DNA of 64,000 nucleotides, taken from contig NZ_AUMP01000002.1 in the NCBI RefSeq assembly GCF_000430745.1, forward strand, positions 1 to 64,000, written 5' to 3'. Below, in pieces: positions 18,355-29,156 of this stretch. The notes under the pieces were generated by a model. That model had not been told where the DNA came from, did not search any database, and saw only the letters and a list, made by a program, of their open reading frames with translations. Source of the DNA: Fictibacillus gelatini DSM 15865. GTDB taxonomy: Bacteria; Bacillota; Bacilli; Bacillales; Fictibacillaceae. The first letter of the stretch is position 1. The number at the start of each line of letters is the position of its first letter. The position numbers and the translations under genes are program-made.

Positions 18355-18825
18355 TTAATAAAATCCTTCAAGATTCGACAATATTTTTTTAAATTCGAAG
18401 CAAAAATTGCCATGGTCTGTTTCTGTAAATTTGGAAGGTCCTTTTGTCCGATTCCCTGCCCTCCTTTGTTTTGCAGAAACGAAACGTTCAAACAGCATCC
18501 TCTCCATCTCCTCCTCACGAAACACTTTCCCTCTTGGAGAGATGACGTAAACTCCTTTCGCTACTAAAATACTTGCCAGTGCGTGATCCTGGGTAATGAC
18601 GACATCACCTTGATTAACATGGTTCATGATGTATAAATCGACTTCCTCTCTGTTTGAATCGACCAATACATATCGCATACCGTATGTTTGTTCTGACATA
18701 TGTGCATAAGAAATGACCATTACTGCTTCTAATTGATAGTCATTGCAAATTTCAAAAGTTGATTGCTTGATTTGAACAGGACACGCATCTCCATCAATCA
18801 ACACTAATGGATTTCGTTTCGTCAT
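18355..18825 (-). CDS. yqxD: UPF0178 protein YqxD
   Basis: 156 residues of the YaiI/YqxD (DUF188) family with a PIN-like fold. Conserved acidic motif LIDGDACPV lies at the N-terminus, with GDVVITQDHALA near residue 75 and FVSAKQRRAGNRTKGPSKF near 115. Activity is not established. It is just upstream of dnaG, as in B. subtilis, and probably co-transcribed with dnaG-sigA. The nearest binding site (AAAGGATG) is unusually far, about 17 bases, from the ATG. Confidence 0.85.
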   Translation of the reverse strand: MTKRNPLVLIDGDACPVQIKQSTFEICNDYQLEAVMVISYAHMSEQTYGMRYVLVDSNREEVDLYIMNHVNQGDVVITQDHALASILVAKGVYVISPRGKVFREEEMERMLFERFVSAKQRRAGNRTKGPSKFTETDHGNFCFEFKKILSNLEGFY

Positions 18826-19024
18826 AGTTTTAATTTCTACATCCTTTACCGGAATCCTTCTATGTTTTCAATTTGTCGAACAAAACCTGATTTTGACAGA
18901 TCTACTGTTTTTCGTTAATCATCTTCTATTTTAGATCAATGTTATACTTTTTAATCACAATGTTATATTATAATCAAAAAGAAATAATAATTCCACTAAT
19001 TTATATTTTTTTTGATCAAGAAGA

Positions 19025-19055
19025 AACGTACAAAATTCAATGAATTTTGTACGTT
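19025..19055. terminator. Terminator after yqfL
   Basis: Arms AACGTACAAAATTCA (19025-19039) and TGAATTTTGTACGTT (19041-19055) are perfectly complementary around one central base. On the minus strand it follows the yqfL stop by about 6 bases. The AT-rich stretch from 18826 to 19024 holds no gene that I can see. Confidence 0.7.
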
Positions 19056-19060
19056 ACACG

Positions 19061-19879
19061 CTACCGGTAGCTTTTACCTTGATAGATATTAAAGATCAAA
19101 TTAGCAGACTCTTCGACAGCTTTATTTGAAACATCGATTACCCTGCAGCCGATTCGATCTACGATTTTTTTAAAATACGCTAATTCCTCTTTAATCCGTT
19201 CAATATTCGCATAACTTGCCCCTGAATCAAGCCCGAGTGCTTTCAACCTTTCTCTTCTTATATCATTTAGCTTTTCGGGTGTTATACTTAAACCGAAGCA
19301 TTTTTCGCTCGGAACGTTGAATATTTCTTCTGGCGGCTCCACTTCAGGCACTAAAGGAACATTGGCGACCTTTAATCGCTTATGGGCGAGATATTGGGAA
19401 AGCGGAGTTTTCGAAGTTCTGGACACGCCGATAAGAACAATATCCGCTTTTAAGATTCCTCTCGGGTCTCTTCCGTCATCGTATTTAACAGCAAATTCAA
19501 TCGCATCTACCTTGCGAAAGTAATCATCATCCAATTGATGGACAATTCCTGGTTCATATCGGGGTACCTGACCAAGAAAATGTTCCATTTGATTCATCAT
19601 TGGTCCGATAATATCAACCGCAATAACGCCTTCTTTATGAGCTTGATCAACTAAATAGGATTTAATTTCCGGAACAACCAGTGTAAATGCGATCAGCGCC
19701 CCTTGTTCTTTGGCAAGGTCAATAACTTCTTGGACAGTTCCTGTATCCTCGACATAAGGAATACGTCTTATTTCTAGCTGTTGAGAGTTAAATTGACTTG
19801 CTGCCGCTTTAACGACTAGTTCTGCCGTTTCCCCTACGGAATCAGAGACTAAATAAATGATTCGTCGTGTGTTGGTCAT
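19061..19879 (-). CDS. yqfL: Pyruvate phosphate dikinase regulatory protein-like YqfL
   Basis: 272-residue member of the DUF299/PDRP family, bifunctional Ser/Thr kinase-phosphorylases that control pyruvate, phosphate dikinase or PEP synthase. N-terminal [12 protein letters not shown] and the P-loop-like [15 protein letters not shown] near residue 150 are the family hallmarks. ATG at 19879 is chosen because GGAGG lies 5 bases upstream; an ATG four codons earlier overlaps that site. It is paired with ccpN, as in B. subtilis, where both are linked to control of gluconeogenesis. Confidence 0.9.
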   Translation of the reverse strand: MTNTRRIIYLVSDSVGETAELVVKAAASQFNSQQLEIRRIPYVEDTGTVQEVIDLAKEQGALIAFTLVVPEIKSYLVDQAHKEGVIAVDIIGPMMNQMEHFLGQVPRYEPGIVHQLDDDYFRKVDAIEFAVKYDDGRDPRGILKADIVLIGVSRTSKTPLSQYLAHKRLKVANVPLVPEVEPPEEIFNVPSEKCFGLSITPEKLNDIRRERLKALGLDSGASYANIERIKEELAYFKKIVDRIGCRVIDVSNKAVEESANLIFNIYQGKSYR

Positions 19880-19896
19880 TGTAACCTCCATTCAAA

Positions 19897-20541
19897 TTAT
19901 ATAATTTCATCAGATGCAAGTTCTACGAAGGCTTTCGTAATATTCGTCTTCGTTAGCCTGCCGACGACCTCTAAACCGTCTTGATCTTCAGAAGCTTTTA
20001 CGACCGGGACACCGTCGATTTGTTTTTGGATTAACGTTTGCGCAATATCAAGAAGATAATCATCTTTAAAGCAATACGTAATATTGGGCATTCTTGTCAT
20101 AATAATGTTGATCGGAATTGAATTTAAATCCTGGTTTCCCATGCTTGCCCGCAACAAATCCTTTCTCGAAACAACGCCGACGAGATGGGCATCTTTGTTA
20201 ACAATAAACAATGTACCGACATCTTCAAGAAACATTGTACAAATTGCTTCATAAACGGTTGCCGATTCGCTTACTACGACAGGTATTGAAGCAAATTCGT
20301 GAACTTTGATTTTTTTGATTTTTTCAGTTAATAATTGAGAACCGGTCTTCCCAGTATAAAAATAACCGACACGTGGTCTTGCATCTAAATAACCCGCCAT
20401 TGTTAAAATCGCCAGATCTGGTCTGAGAGTGGCCCGGGTTAACTTCAATTGTTCGGCAATATGTTCGCCGGTGATAGGTCCATTTTCTTTAACAATACGC
20501 AATATCGTTTCTTGTCTTTTATTCAGTTCGATCGTTCGCAC
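19897..20541 (-). CDS. ccpN: Transcriptional repressor CcpN
   Basis: About 214 residues. An N-terminal helix-turn-helix (NKRQETILRIVKENGPITGEHIAEQL, quoted region residues 6-31 in outline) is followed by two CBS domains (IPVVVSESATVYEAI; ITYCFKDDYLLDI) that sense nucleotides. In B. subtilis CcpN represses gapB and pckA under glycolytic conditions. The start is uncertain: GTG at 20541 fits the family N-terminus but AAGG is only 2 bases away; TTG at 20553 has no good site. It is 17 bases from yqfL and likely co-transcribed. Confidence 0.88.
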   Translation of the reverse strand: MRTIELNKRQETILRIVKENGPITGEHIAEQLKLTRATLRPDLAILTMAGYLDARPRVGYFYTGKTGSQLLTEKIKKIKVHEFASIPVVVSESATVYEAICTMFLEDVGTLFIVNKDAHLVGVVSRKDLLRASMGNQDLNSIPINIIMTRMPNITYCFKDDYLLDIAQTLIQKQIDGVPVVKASEDQDGLEVVGRLTKTNITKAFVELASDEII

Positions 20542-20633
20542 CACCTTACACAATGAAATGTGTTATACTCTTTACTAAACATTATATACTAATAAGTGGA
20601 ACAAGCGAAATAACTAGCTTGAAAAAAGTGTTC

Positions 20634-21383
20634 TTATTCAAGTTTCGATAATTGATCAAGAAAGCGTTTCGATTTGAATGTGATCCCTGTAAATTCTTCA
20701 ATATAGAGTGATAAAATCATCCGCAGCAGTTTCTTCGTTTCCTTTTTTAAAGAAATGGAGCCAAGCCGGTTTAAATCAAAATGAAAAAAGAGCCTGAGTA
20801 ACCTGGCCACTTGAGAGGAGATGACTATCCGGTGAGGATCTATTTCAGCACAGCGTTCACAAAGCAGGCCACCTTCCCGGATCGAAAATGAGAATTGTCC
20901 CTCCCGGCTTCCGCAATTTGCACATTGGTTCACCTCAGGGCCTACTCCAGCGACTCTAAGCATTTTCATTTCAAAAATAAAAGCGATCACTTCAGGGTCA
21001 ACTCCTTCATCGACCAATTGCAATGATTGAAGGAGCAATTCAAATAAATACGGATTCCTTTTTTTCTCCTCTGTTACTTTATCAAGAAATTCGAGCATGT
21101 ACGCACAGTAGGCGGTCTTAAATAAATCTTCCTTCACATGGCGAAATGTAGAAAGAATTTCTCCCTGGCTTAAACTCCCGAGCCCCGAGCCTTTTTGATA
21201 AACATATTGTCCATATGTAAATAATTGCACAACAGAAGAGAGGCGACTTTTTGGTTTTTTCGCCCCTCTTGCCATTACACCAATTTTTCCATTTTCTCTT
21301 GTAAACATTGTGACAATTAGGTTGGATTCACCGTAATCAATGGTTTTCATCACTATTCCTTCAACTTTTTGCAGCAATATCAT
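20634..21383 (-). CDS. recO: DNA repair protein RecO
   Basis: 249-residue recombination mediator that loads RecA with RecF and RecR. An N-terminal OB fold (VEGIVMKTIDYGESNLIVTMFTRE in outline) leads to a helical domain with a four-cysteine zinc site (CANCG near 150, CERC near 178). The ATG at 21383 follows two in-frame GTG codons; no strong binding site is visible. In B. subtilis glyQS lies between recO and ccpN; here only 92 bases separate the two genes. Confidence 0.92.
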   Translation of the reverse strand: MILLQKVEGIVMKTIDYGESNLIVTMFTRENGKIGVMARGAKKPKSRLSSVVQLFTYGQYVYQKGSGLGSLSQGEILSTFRHVKEDLFKTAYCAYMLEFLDKVTEEKKRNPYLFELLLQSLQLVDEGVDPEVIAFIFEMKMLRVAGVGPEVNQCANCGSREGQFSFSIREGGLLCERCAEIDPHRIVISSQVARLLRLFFHFDLNRLGSISLKKETKKLLRMILSLYIEEFTGITFKSKRFLDQLSKLE

Positions 21384-21413
21384 CACCACCAGTTTAATGA
21401 AGGCAACCTAATT

Positions 21414-21554
21414 TTACTGAATGGGAGAGTCCGTTTGTACCGAAATATCCGGATCTAATGGATTCCCAGTACCATCCTTTTCAAGTTCTTTAAATAACAA
21501 ATAGGTATCGATGCTGCCCGTTTCACAAAATACCTTCCAGGTAAATTCTTTCAT
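21414..21554 (-). CDS. yqzL: Small protein YqzL
   Basis: 46 residues, matching the YqzL family (FTWKVFxxTGxIDTYLLFKELEK). The function is unknown. ATG at 21554 has AAGGTGGAG about 9 bases upstream; longer reading frames start too far away. Its place between era and recO is the same as in B. subtilis. Confidence 0.85.
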   Translation of the reverse strand: MKEFTWKVFCETGSIDTYLLFKELEKDGTGNPLDPDISVQTDSPIQ

Positions 21555-21670
21555 GGGAATGCTCCACCTTTCTATTTGTTGTCTAACTCTCGTGTTAATA
21601 GGTTGACCTTTAATACGGTTTTCATGTGAAGGAAAATTTGACATTTTAATTCAGCGAACAGAAAAGGAAG

Positions 21671-23010
<1,340 letters not shown>

Positions 23011-23382
23011 TTATTTCATTCTGTTTATTAATGGTTCAATAAACAGTAGTACTCCGATTATAACAGCAATTATGGAAAAAACCAAAACTGCGCCTGATGC
23101 CGCATCCTTTGCCTCTTTCGCCAGAGGATGATGATGTTTAGCCACCAGGTCAACCACTCGTTCAATTGCGGTGTTAACAAGCTCTAAAGCAAGTACGACG
23201 CCAATGACGATAAAAAGCAATAACATTCTAATGGATGAAAAGTCAAGCCAGAATGCTAAAAGAATGGTAATCGTAGCTGCTCCAAGATGAATCCTGAAAT
23301 TTTGTTCATTTTTATAGGCATAAACAATTCCTTCAAAAGCAAATCCAAAGCTTTTAAGAAATTTAGCGAAAGAAAATTTCAT
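23011..23382 (-). CDS. dgkA: Undecaprenol kinase DgkA
   Basis: 123-residue integral membrane kinase of the DgkA family; in Gram-positive bacteria it phosphorylates undecaprenol, recycling the lipid carrier of wall synthesis. Three membrane segments are evident, with the catalytic motif ELVNTAIERVVDLV near residue 67. The start overlaps the end of ybeY by 4 bases, so translation is coupled. Confidence 0.92.
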   Translation of the reverse strand: MKFSFAKFLKSFGFAFEGIVYAYKNEQNFRIHLGAATITILLAFWLDFSSIRMLLLFIVIGVVLALELVNTAIERVVDLVAKHHHPLAKEAKDAASGAVLVFSIIAVIIGVLLFIEPLINRMK

Positions 23383-23855
23383 TGTTCTCTTGTTAATCCG
23401 TACTCATTTAAAATTTCATCCTGACGGGCAAACATCTTTTTTTCATCGGATTCGTTCATATGATCATAGCCTATCAGATGTAAAAATCCATGAACAGCTA
23501 AAAACCCGAGCTCGCGCATGATTGAATGGCCATATTCCGCAGCCTGCCTTTTAGCAGTTTCAACCGATATAATGATATCTCCAAGCATTCGCGGCAAGTC
23601 TGCGCCGATAATCTCAACTTCATCCTCCACCATTTCTTCTAATGCAAATGAAATAACGTCTGTCGGTTGGTCTTTATGGCGATATTCTTTATTGATTTCT
23701 TGTATTTTCTCATCCGTTACAAATGTTACGGAAAGCTCGGCATCGCCTGCAATCCCTTCCATCCGAGCGGCTATATCAAACAGCTCTCTAAGTGTGTGTA
23801 GTTGCTCTTCAGAAATTAAGTTTGTTTCATCGGTAAAATCAATTTGTAGTGCCAT
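23379..23855 (-). CDS. ybeY: Endoribonuclease YbeY
   Basis: 158-residue zinc protein needed for 16S rRNA 3-prime maturation and ribosome quality control. The metal motif HGFLHLIGYDH near residue 119 and the central PTDVISFALEE are diagnostic. AAAGGTGGAG precedes the ATG. It overlaps dgkA and follows pgpH by 2 bases. Confidence 0.95.
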   Translation of the reverse strand: MALQIDFTDETNLISEEQLHTLRELFDIAARMEGIAGDAELSVTFVTDEKIQEINKEYRHKDQPTDVISFALEEMVEDEVEIIGADLPRMLGDIIISVETAKRQAAEYGHSIMRELGFLAVHGFLHLIGYDHMNESDEKKMFARQDEILNEYGLTREQ

Positions 23856-23857
23856 TG

Positions 23858-25975
23858 TTACTCCACCTTTTTCTTTCCTTCTTCTGGATATTCAATTCGT
23901 GAATGGAAAATGCCCTGTAATGTTTCGCATAAGGCTCTGGCTACCGTATCCAGCTCTTTTAATGTTAAATCACATTCATCAAATTGCCCATCTTCCAGCC
24001 TGTCCGTTATAATTTTCCGGATAATGCTTTCAATTTTAACCGGTGTCGGTTTGGAAAGCGAACGAACAGCCGCTTCCACACTATCCGCAATTCCAACGAC
24101 AGCTGCTTCTTTCGTTTGCGCTTTCGGGCCCGGATAACGGAAATCCGATTCAGGAATTTCTTTTTCACTTTGTTGCTCTGCTTTATGGTAAAAAAACTTT
24201 AATAACGTTGTTCCGTGGTGCTGCTCCGCGATATCAATAATTTCTTTCGGTATTTTATATTTTTTTAACATTTCTGCGCCGTCATAAGGATGTGCAATAA
24301 TAATTGTCTTGCTTAATTGCGGAGCGATTTTATCATGAGGATTTTCCATGTTCATCTGGTTTTCAATAAAAAAATGCGGCCGCTTCGTTTTGCCTACATC
24401 ATGATAGTACGATCCAACCCTGGCAAGAAGACCGTTGGCGCCTATTGATTCGCACGCTGCTTCTGAAAGATTTGCGACCATAACACTATGATGATACGTC
24501 CCCGGCGCTTCTGTTAATATTTTTCTCAATAAAGGATGATTTGGGTTGGATAACTCGATCAATTTCGTCGGCGATAAAATGCTAAACCAGGATTCCATTA
24601 CCGGCATAAAGCCAAGCGTTAAAATGGAAGCTAAAAAGCCTGATAAAATCGCAAAAGCAACGTCTATCCCCACTTGAATGAGTGAATACTTCCCGTTTTG
24701 CAATAGCAAAATAATGGCGATCGACAATATGTTCACTAAAGCGACAAATAAGCCGGCTTTGACGATTTTTGCTTTCTGATGCCGCTTGCCGAGATAAATG
24801 ACACCCGCAACGCCACTTAATGCCACATATAAGCACATCGTAAAATTAAACGTGCCGGATGTGCTTTCATTAAAAATAAGGGCTGCACAAATTCCCAAAA
24901 CTAAACTTGTAATGATTGCGACATGTTCGTCAAGAAGGATTTTAATCATCATCGTCCCACAGGCGATCGGAACGACATAATAAATTCCGGACACATCCAT
25001 TTTTTCTGTTAAGCTTACAAGTTTCATCAACAAAAGCGAGAAAACAAATAACATCGTATATATAGTAAGGCTTGCCTGTTTTTTCTGATCGCTTAAATGA
25101 TCCTTTGTTAAATAATATAAACCGCTGACGATAACAATAACAAAAATGAGCAATCCAATATATGGATAAACCGATAAATCTTTATCAAGCAGACCAACTA
25201 ATTTTAACTGTTTAAATATTTCAGGAGTAATGACTTCTCCTTCGCGAACAATAATTTCCCCTTCTTTTATCTCAACCGGGTCAACATCATCAATTGCCTT
25301 TTGCCTTGCAATTCTCGTTTTTTCAGCATCAAAGACATAATTTGGAACGATCGCCGCTCTTGTTAGTTCAATAACAGCATTTTTTAATGCGCCTGAAAAG
25401 TTTGTATTCTGGCGAATCTTTTCTTCCGCCCTTTCCCGATACAGTCCTACCTCGTCCACTTTAATTTTATTGCTCATCGTGTCATTTATAACAGAACTTG
25501 TTAAATCTTTTGCCGTTTCCAATTCATTTGGCGTAGCATTAAATAGCGCCTTGAACGCTTCCGGCGACACCTCGTCAAAATTGACCATCCCTTTTAATTG
25601 GTCAATCTTTTCATCAAGTGTTAACGCATCTTTTTTATTCGTTTTCTTATCAGATTCTTCATTTATTTTTTGAATGGTTTTAAAAATATCGATTGTTTTT
25701 TCTGCCTGCTGAAGGGCATTATCTTCTTTATACGTATATCGGTTCTCTACTTTTTCCGCGGCTTCATTTTGCTTTTTTAGCGTTTCCTCTTTCATCTCAA
25801 TCCGGATGGGGGATTGAATATCGCGGGGAGAAATGGAATACATGTCAACATTGACTGTATTTGGCGTTACATTGCTTAAAAGAAGAAGATAAAGTACGAC
25901 GGCCACCAAACCAAATAATATGCTATTCAAATTCAATTTTGGTTTTGATTTCAATATTGGTTTCAGCCGTTTCAA
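23858..25975 (-). CDS. pgpH: Cyclic di-AMP phosphodiesterase PgpH
   Basis: 705-residue 7TM-HD protein that hydrolyses cyclic di-AMP. A first membrane helix (about residues 18-36) is followed by a long extracytoplasmic domain to about 265, seven membrane segments, and a cytosolic HD domain with H...YYHDVGK (about 495-530), AHPYDG and EQHHGTT. The start is TTG, supported by AAAGGAGG 8 bases upstream; no closer ATG exists. Neighbours phoH and ybeY match B. subtilis yqfF. Confidence 0.93.
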   Translation of the reverse strand: MKRLKPILKSKPKLNLNSILFGLVAVVLYLLLLSNVTPNTVNVDMYSISPRDIQSPIRIEMKEETLKKQNEAAEKVENRYTYKEDNALQQAEKTIDIFKTIQKINEESDKKTNKKDALTLDEKIDQLKGMVNFDEVSPEAFKALFNATPNELETAKDLTSSVINDTMSNKIKVDEVGLYRERAEEKIRQNTNFSGALKNAVIELTRAAIVPNYVFDAEKTRIARQKAIDDVDPVEIKEGEIIVREGEVITPEIFKQLKLVGLLDKDLSVYPYIGLLIFVIVIVSGLYYLTKDHLSDQKKQASLTIYTMLFVFSLLLMKLVSLTEKMDVSGIYYVVPIACGTMMIKILLDEHVAIITSLVLGICAALIFNESTSGTFNFTMCLYVALSGVAGVIYLGKRHQKAKIVKAGLFVALVNILSIAIILLLQNGKYSLIQVGIDVAFAILSGFLASILTLGFMPVMESWFSILSPTKLIELSNPNHPLLRKILTEAPGTYHHSVMVANLSEAACESIGANGLLARVGSYYHDVGKTKRPHFFIENQMNMENPHDKIAPQLSKTIIIAHPYDGAEMLKKYKIPKEIIDIAEQHHGTTLLKFFYHKAEQQSEKEIPESDFRYPGPKAQTKEAAVVGIADSVEAAVRSLSKPTPVKIESIIRKIITDRLEDGQFDECDLTLKELDTVARALCETLQGIFHSRIEYPEEGKKKVE

Positions 25976-26091
25976 AATCGGTTCCTCCTTTGCGGTACCA
26001 TATTTATATGTATATTAACAAAATATGGACAAATAAGATACCGTAAAACTTGCCTTTCAATAGAATGGACCTCAAAAAATGAGGTCCATTC

Positions 26092-27054
26092 TTACCGTTC
26101 CTTTTCATCATATGCCGTAATAATACGCTGTACAAGCGGATGGCGCACAACATCCAATTCTTTTAAATAAATAAAGTCTACGCCCTGTACGGATTGAAGT
26201 GTTCTCTCGGCAACTTTTAAGCCGGACTCTTTTCCTTTAGGCAAATCAATTTGCGTTAAATCACCGGTAATCACCATTTTGGAACCGAAACCTAAGCGAG
26301 TGACAAACATTTTTATTTGTTCTGGAGTCGTATTTTGCGCCTCGTCCAAAATGACGAAACTATCGTTTAACGTACGCCCTCTCATATAGGCAAGCGGAGC
26401 AATTTCAATAGTACCTCGCTCGATTAAACGCTCCGTATGTTCGACGCCAAATAGGTCGTGAAGGGCGTCATATAAAGGTCTGAGATAAGGGTCCACCTTC
26501 TCTTTCAGGTCTCCCGGCAAAAAGCCGAGGCTTTCCCCCGCTTCAACGGCAGGGCGTGTTAAGACAATTCGCTTTATACTACCTTCTTTCAATGCGCTAA
26601 CTGCCATAACCACGGCTAAGAAGGTTTTTCCCGTTCCTGCAGGCCCTATTCCAAACACGAGATCATATTTCTTCATCGAAGATACATAATGACGCTGACC
26701 CAACGTTTTAATCCGGATCGGTTTCCCTTTTACATTTGTTGCAATTTCTTCTTCATACAATTCCGTTAAGACAGAGAGCATATTTCTTTCGGCTAAATTT
26801 AGCGCATAAACAATATCTCGTTCTGAAAGATGAATTCCGCGACGCACAAGAACGAGAAGGGCAGCCAGCACTTCTTCAACTACCTGTACCGATTCAGGAT
26901 TTCCCGTTACCGAAACAGCCTCTCCTCTCGTGACGATCGTCACATGAAGGACGTCTTCAATGATTTTCAAATGCGCATCATTTGGACCGAATAACGAAAG
27001 TGCCTCATTTTGATTTTCTAGTTGTAATGATTGCAATTTAATTGGTTCTGACAA
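26092..27054 (-). CDS. phoH: PhoH-like ATPase
   Basis: 320-residue cytosolic ATPase with a KH-like N-terminal part and a RecA-like core: Walker A GIGPAGTGKT near 130, TRPAVEAGE, Walker B FVILDEAQN and TGDLTQIDLP. It is linked to RNA metabolism because it clusters with ybeY. The start is ambiguous: ATG at 27063 has AAGGAG directly against it, whereas TTG at 27054 is 10 bases from that site and aligns with the B. subtilis N-terminus, so TTG is used. It overlaps the yqfD end. Confidence 0.9.
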   Translation of the reverse strand: MSEPIKLQSLQLENQNEALSLFGPNDAHLKIIEDVLHVTIVTRGEAVSVTGNPESVQVVEEVLAALLVLVRRGIHLSERDIVYALNLAERNMLSVLTELYEEEIATNVKGKPIRIKTLGQRHYVSSMKKYDLVFGIGPAGTGKTFLAVVMAVSALKEGSIKRIVLTRPAVEAGESLGFLPGDLKEKVDPYLRPLYDALHDLFGVEHTERLIERGTIEIAPLAYMRGRTLNDSFVILDEAQNTTPEQIKMFVTRLGFGSKMVITGDLTQIDLPKGKESGLKVAERTLQSVQGVDFIYLKELDVVRHPLVQRIITAYDEKER

Positions 27055-27055
27055 A

Positions 27056-28252
27056 CTATTCATTCTCCTTGCTGGATGTTATAGGTTGTTCAGATGCAAT
27101 ATTTTCTATAACCTGGTAGTGCATCGATAAATTAACTTTACCATTCGAAACCGAGACTTGCAAAATATTTTCCCCAATTATTTTTGCATCATCAGGCAAT
27201 TTTTTTTGCAATTCCTTTTTCGCCATCGTTTTTCCTACTGAAATGGCTTCATTTTTCGTATATATTCGTTTCACTCCATCGGTCTCACGAATATCTTTTT
27301 TGACGTAAGCGATCGGCAGCTCCCATTTAATAAACCGAAACGGAGTTTTATTTTCTTCCGTTTTGCTATGTTTAAAATTCCCGTTAGAAAGTCCCCAGAC
27401 CGGAACTTTCAAACCGAAAATAGAAACATAATGCCTTTTCTTGCTATCTCCTGTATACGTCTTAAAATTAGTTTCTAACGGAACCGTTACATGGACGACG
27501 TGCCACGTCTCACCAAGGACAGTCCCTTCAGCAGGAACGAGTTTTTCCTCCCCTTCTTTTCCGATAAATCCTGATACTAATGTTTGTCCTTTTTGAACAT
27601 AATCGTTTGGCGAAACAAGAGGCTGTCCTCTTTTCACAAAAATATCATGAATGATTGCTTTCTTTTTCGCGATTAAATTTCTTGGTTTGAGCCGTTTTGC
27701 CTTCTCAGGTATTTCTTTCTCCGCTACTTGAAATTGATAGGTCGTCCCTTTTTGGGTCACACCAATCCATGTGACATTATCCATTTTATCCGTCAGTTTT
27801 TGCTGAATTTGCCTGCTATTAGGCAAGAGAAAAATGAATTGCCCTTTTTTAATGCCTAGCTCAGCGGCAGCTTTTCGTAACTCGAACTCTGTTTTAGGAT
27901 CTGCACCAGTTACATTTATATTCCATACCATGTTTGACAATAGGAAAATAATTAGAATAAAGCCTGCAAGTCCAAGCAAAAAACCATTTCGCCTCCAAAG
28001 GCGGAGAAGAAAAAACGGGGACCCTCTTTTTTTAAGGAAACGGATTTTGCACTTTTTCTGTTTAAGCAGTTGTTTCACCTGTTTTATATCCCGTACGAAA
28101 ATATTAGCCGTCATTGAATAATCATCTTTTCGCTCAATTTCCCAAATTGGAATGTCCCGCGCGACGCATTCATTGATAATGCTTTCCCCGTGTTCTCCAA
28201 TGATTCCAATTTTCACATACCCATAGATCGGCTCAATCGGGAATTTTTTCAT
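27056..28252 (-). CDS. yqfD: Sporulation protein YqfD
   Basis: 398-residue membrane-anchored protein of the TIGR02876 family, made in the mother cell in bacilli. One membrane segment (about 88-108, GFLLGLAGFILIIFLLSN) separates a cytosolic N-terminus from a long outer domain containing FIFLLPNSRQIQQKL and VKRGQPLVSPNDYVQKG. GGAGG precedes the ATG. It follows yqfC by 14 bases; the pair is conserved in spore formers. Confidence 0.9.
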   Translation of the reverse strand: MKKFPIEPIYGYVKIGIIGEHGESIINECVARDIPIWEIERKDDYSMTANIFVRDIKQVKQLLKQKKCKIRFLKKRGSPFFLLRLWRRNGFLLGLAGFILIIFLLSNMVWNINVTGADPKTEFELRKAAAELGIKKGQFIFLLPNSRQIQQKLTDKMDNVTWIGVTQKGTTYQFQVAEKEIPEKAKRLKPRNLIAKKKAIIHDIFVKRGQPLVSPNDYVQKGQTLVSGFIGKEGEEKLVPAEGTVLGETWHVVHVTVPLETNFKTYTGDSKKRHYVSIFGLKVPVWGLSNGNFKHSKTEENKTPFRFIKWELPIAYVKKDIRETDGVKRIYTKNEAISVGKTMAKKELQKKLPDDAKIIGENILQVSVSNGKVNLSMHYQVIENIASEQPITSSKENE

Positions 28253-28266
28253 ATTGGCCTCCTGTA

Positions 28267-28581
28267 TTACTTCGTCTTTTTTTGAGCAGGATCTTTGTTG
28301 TTTAATTCTTCATAATAAACACCATCGATCTTCCCTTCGAGCAGTATTTCTTCAGGCAAGATCGTTTTAATGACAAAATCATTACCTTTTACGATTAATA
28401 CTCCATTGATTAAATTAAGCCGCAGCTCCTCTTTTGAGAATGCCTTTACCCCTCTATGATTCTCAATATAAATATGGAGCTGGCCGATCATCGTAATACG
28501 AGGCAGATCCATCACGATATCAGCAGGAAGTTCTAATTTTTGCATCATCCATTTCGATACTTGTTGCCGCCATTTCACCAT
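28267..28581 (-). CDS. yqfC: Sporulation protein YqfC
   Basis: 104-residue YabP/YqfC family protein, the partner of YqfD. The recognisable core is LELPADIVMDLPRITMIG and LINGVLIVKGNDFVIKTI in outline. ATG at 28581 has AGGGGG 8 bases upstream; an earlier ATG overlaps that site. Upstream, GTGATAGT (28626-28633 minus) and CATAAAAA (28604-28611) vaguely resemble a sigma-E promoter, and the strong terminator at 28642 isolates this unit from yqfB. Confidence 0.88.
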   Translation of the reverse strand: MVKWRQQVSKWMMQKLELPADIVMDLPRITMIGQLHIYIENHRGVKAFSKEELRLNLINGVLIVKGNDFVIKTILPEEILLEGKIDGVYYEELNNKDPAQKKTK

Positions 28582-28641
28582 TTGCGAACCCCCTCTCATC
28601 TCATTTTTATGAATGGTTGAGTTAAACTATCACTTTACAAA

Positions 28642-28685
28642 CGAAAAAATCGAAATGGATCTTATTTCCCATTTCGATTTTTTCG
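28642..28685 (-). terminator. Terminator after yqfB
   Basis: Perfect 17-base arms CGAAAAAATCGAAATGG (28642-28658) and CCATTTCGATTTTTTCG (28669-28685), 2 bases from the yqfB stop. It ends the yqeZ-floA-yqfB transcript before the sporulation pair yqfC-yqfD. Confidence 0.85.
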
Positions 28686-28686
28686 T

Positions 28687-29151
28687 TTACTTATTTTTTC
28701 GATATGCTTTTGGCTTCCCTACTATTTCTGCCCAGATGATTGCTTCACGGACGTTTTTCGGATCAATTTGAATCGATGGAACAAGAATTTCTTCACTTCG
28801 ATCGGTATAGCGTTCCCTCATCTCGCCTATTCCCGTTGCTTCTAATGCTTCCTTTTTCAATGAAGCGCGATGAGGGTCATGATCTGCATTTGTAATCATG
28901 CTTACTTCATCATGGATATGGGCATGGTGGTCAATCGTTTTTGTTTTTTGTTTTATTTTATAGTTCGGATGACGTGTTGGGCTTTTCTTTCTTTTCTCCC
29001 GCAAAGTGCCTGTCTTGCTGCGTTCATTTGCCGTGCTATCTTGAAACCATTTTTTTATAAAGCTGAAAATACCGGCAAGGATAACGATGATGAAAGGAAT
29101 AAAATGATCCAAAAGGTCAAACACTCTTTCCATCCATTGATCGATATTCAT
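28687..29151 (-). CDS. yqfB: Hypothetical protein YqfB
   Basis: 154 residues of unknown function: one N-terminal membrane segment (HFIPFIIVILAGIFSFIKKW), a basic linker rich in Lys, Arg, Ser and Thr, then an acidic to neutral soluble tail ending in REAIIWAEIVGKPKAYRK. It is downstream of floA by 5 bases, as yqfB is in B. subtilis, so a role with the flotillin scaffold is possible but not shown. Confidence 0.7.
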   Translation of the reverse strand: MNIDQWMERVFDLLDHFIPFIIVILAGIFSFIKKWFQDSTANERSKTGTLREKRKKSPTRHPNYKIKQKTKTIDHHAHIHDEVSMITNADHDPHRASLKKEALEATGIGEMRERYTDRSEEILVPSIQIDPKNVREAIIWAEIVGKPKAYRKNK

Positions 29152-29156
29152 ATGCT

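Noticed and set aside
20542-20633. T-box remnant left from glyQS
   Set aside because: No AGGGTGGNACCGCG-type motif and too little sequence for a T-box.
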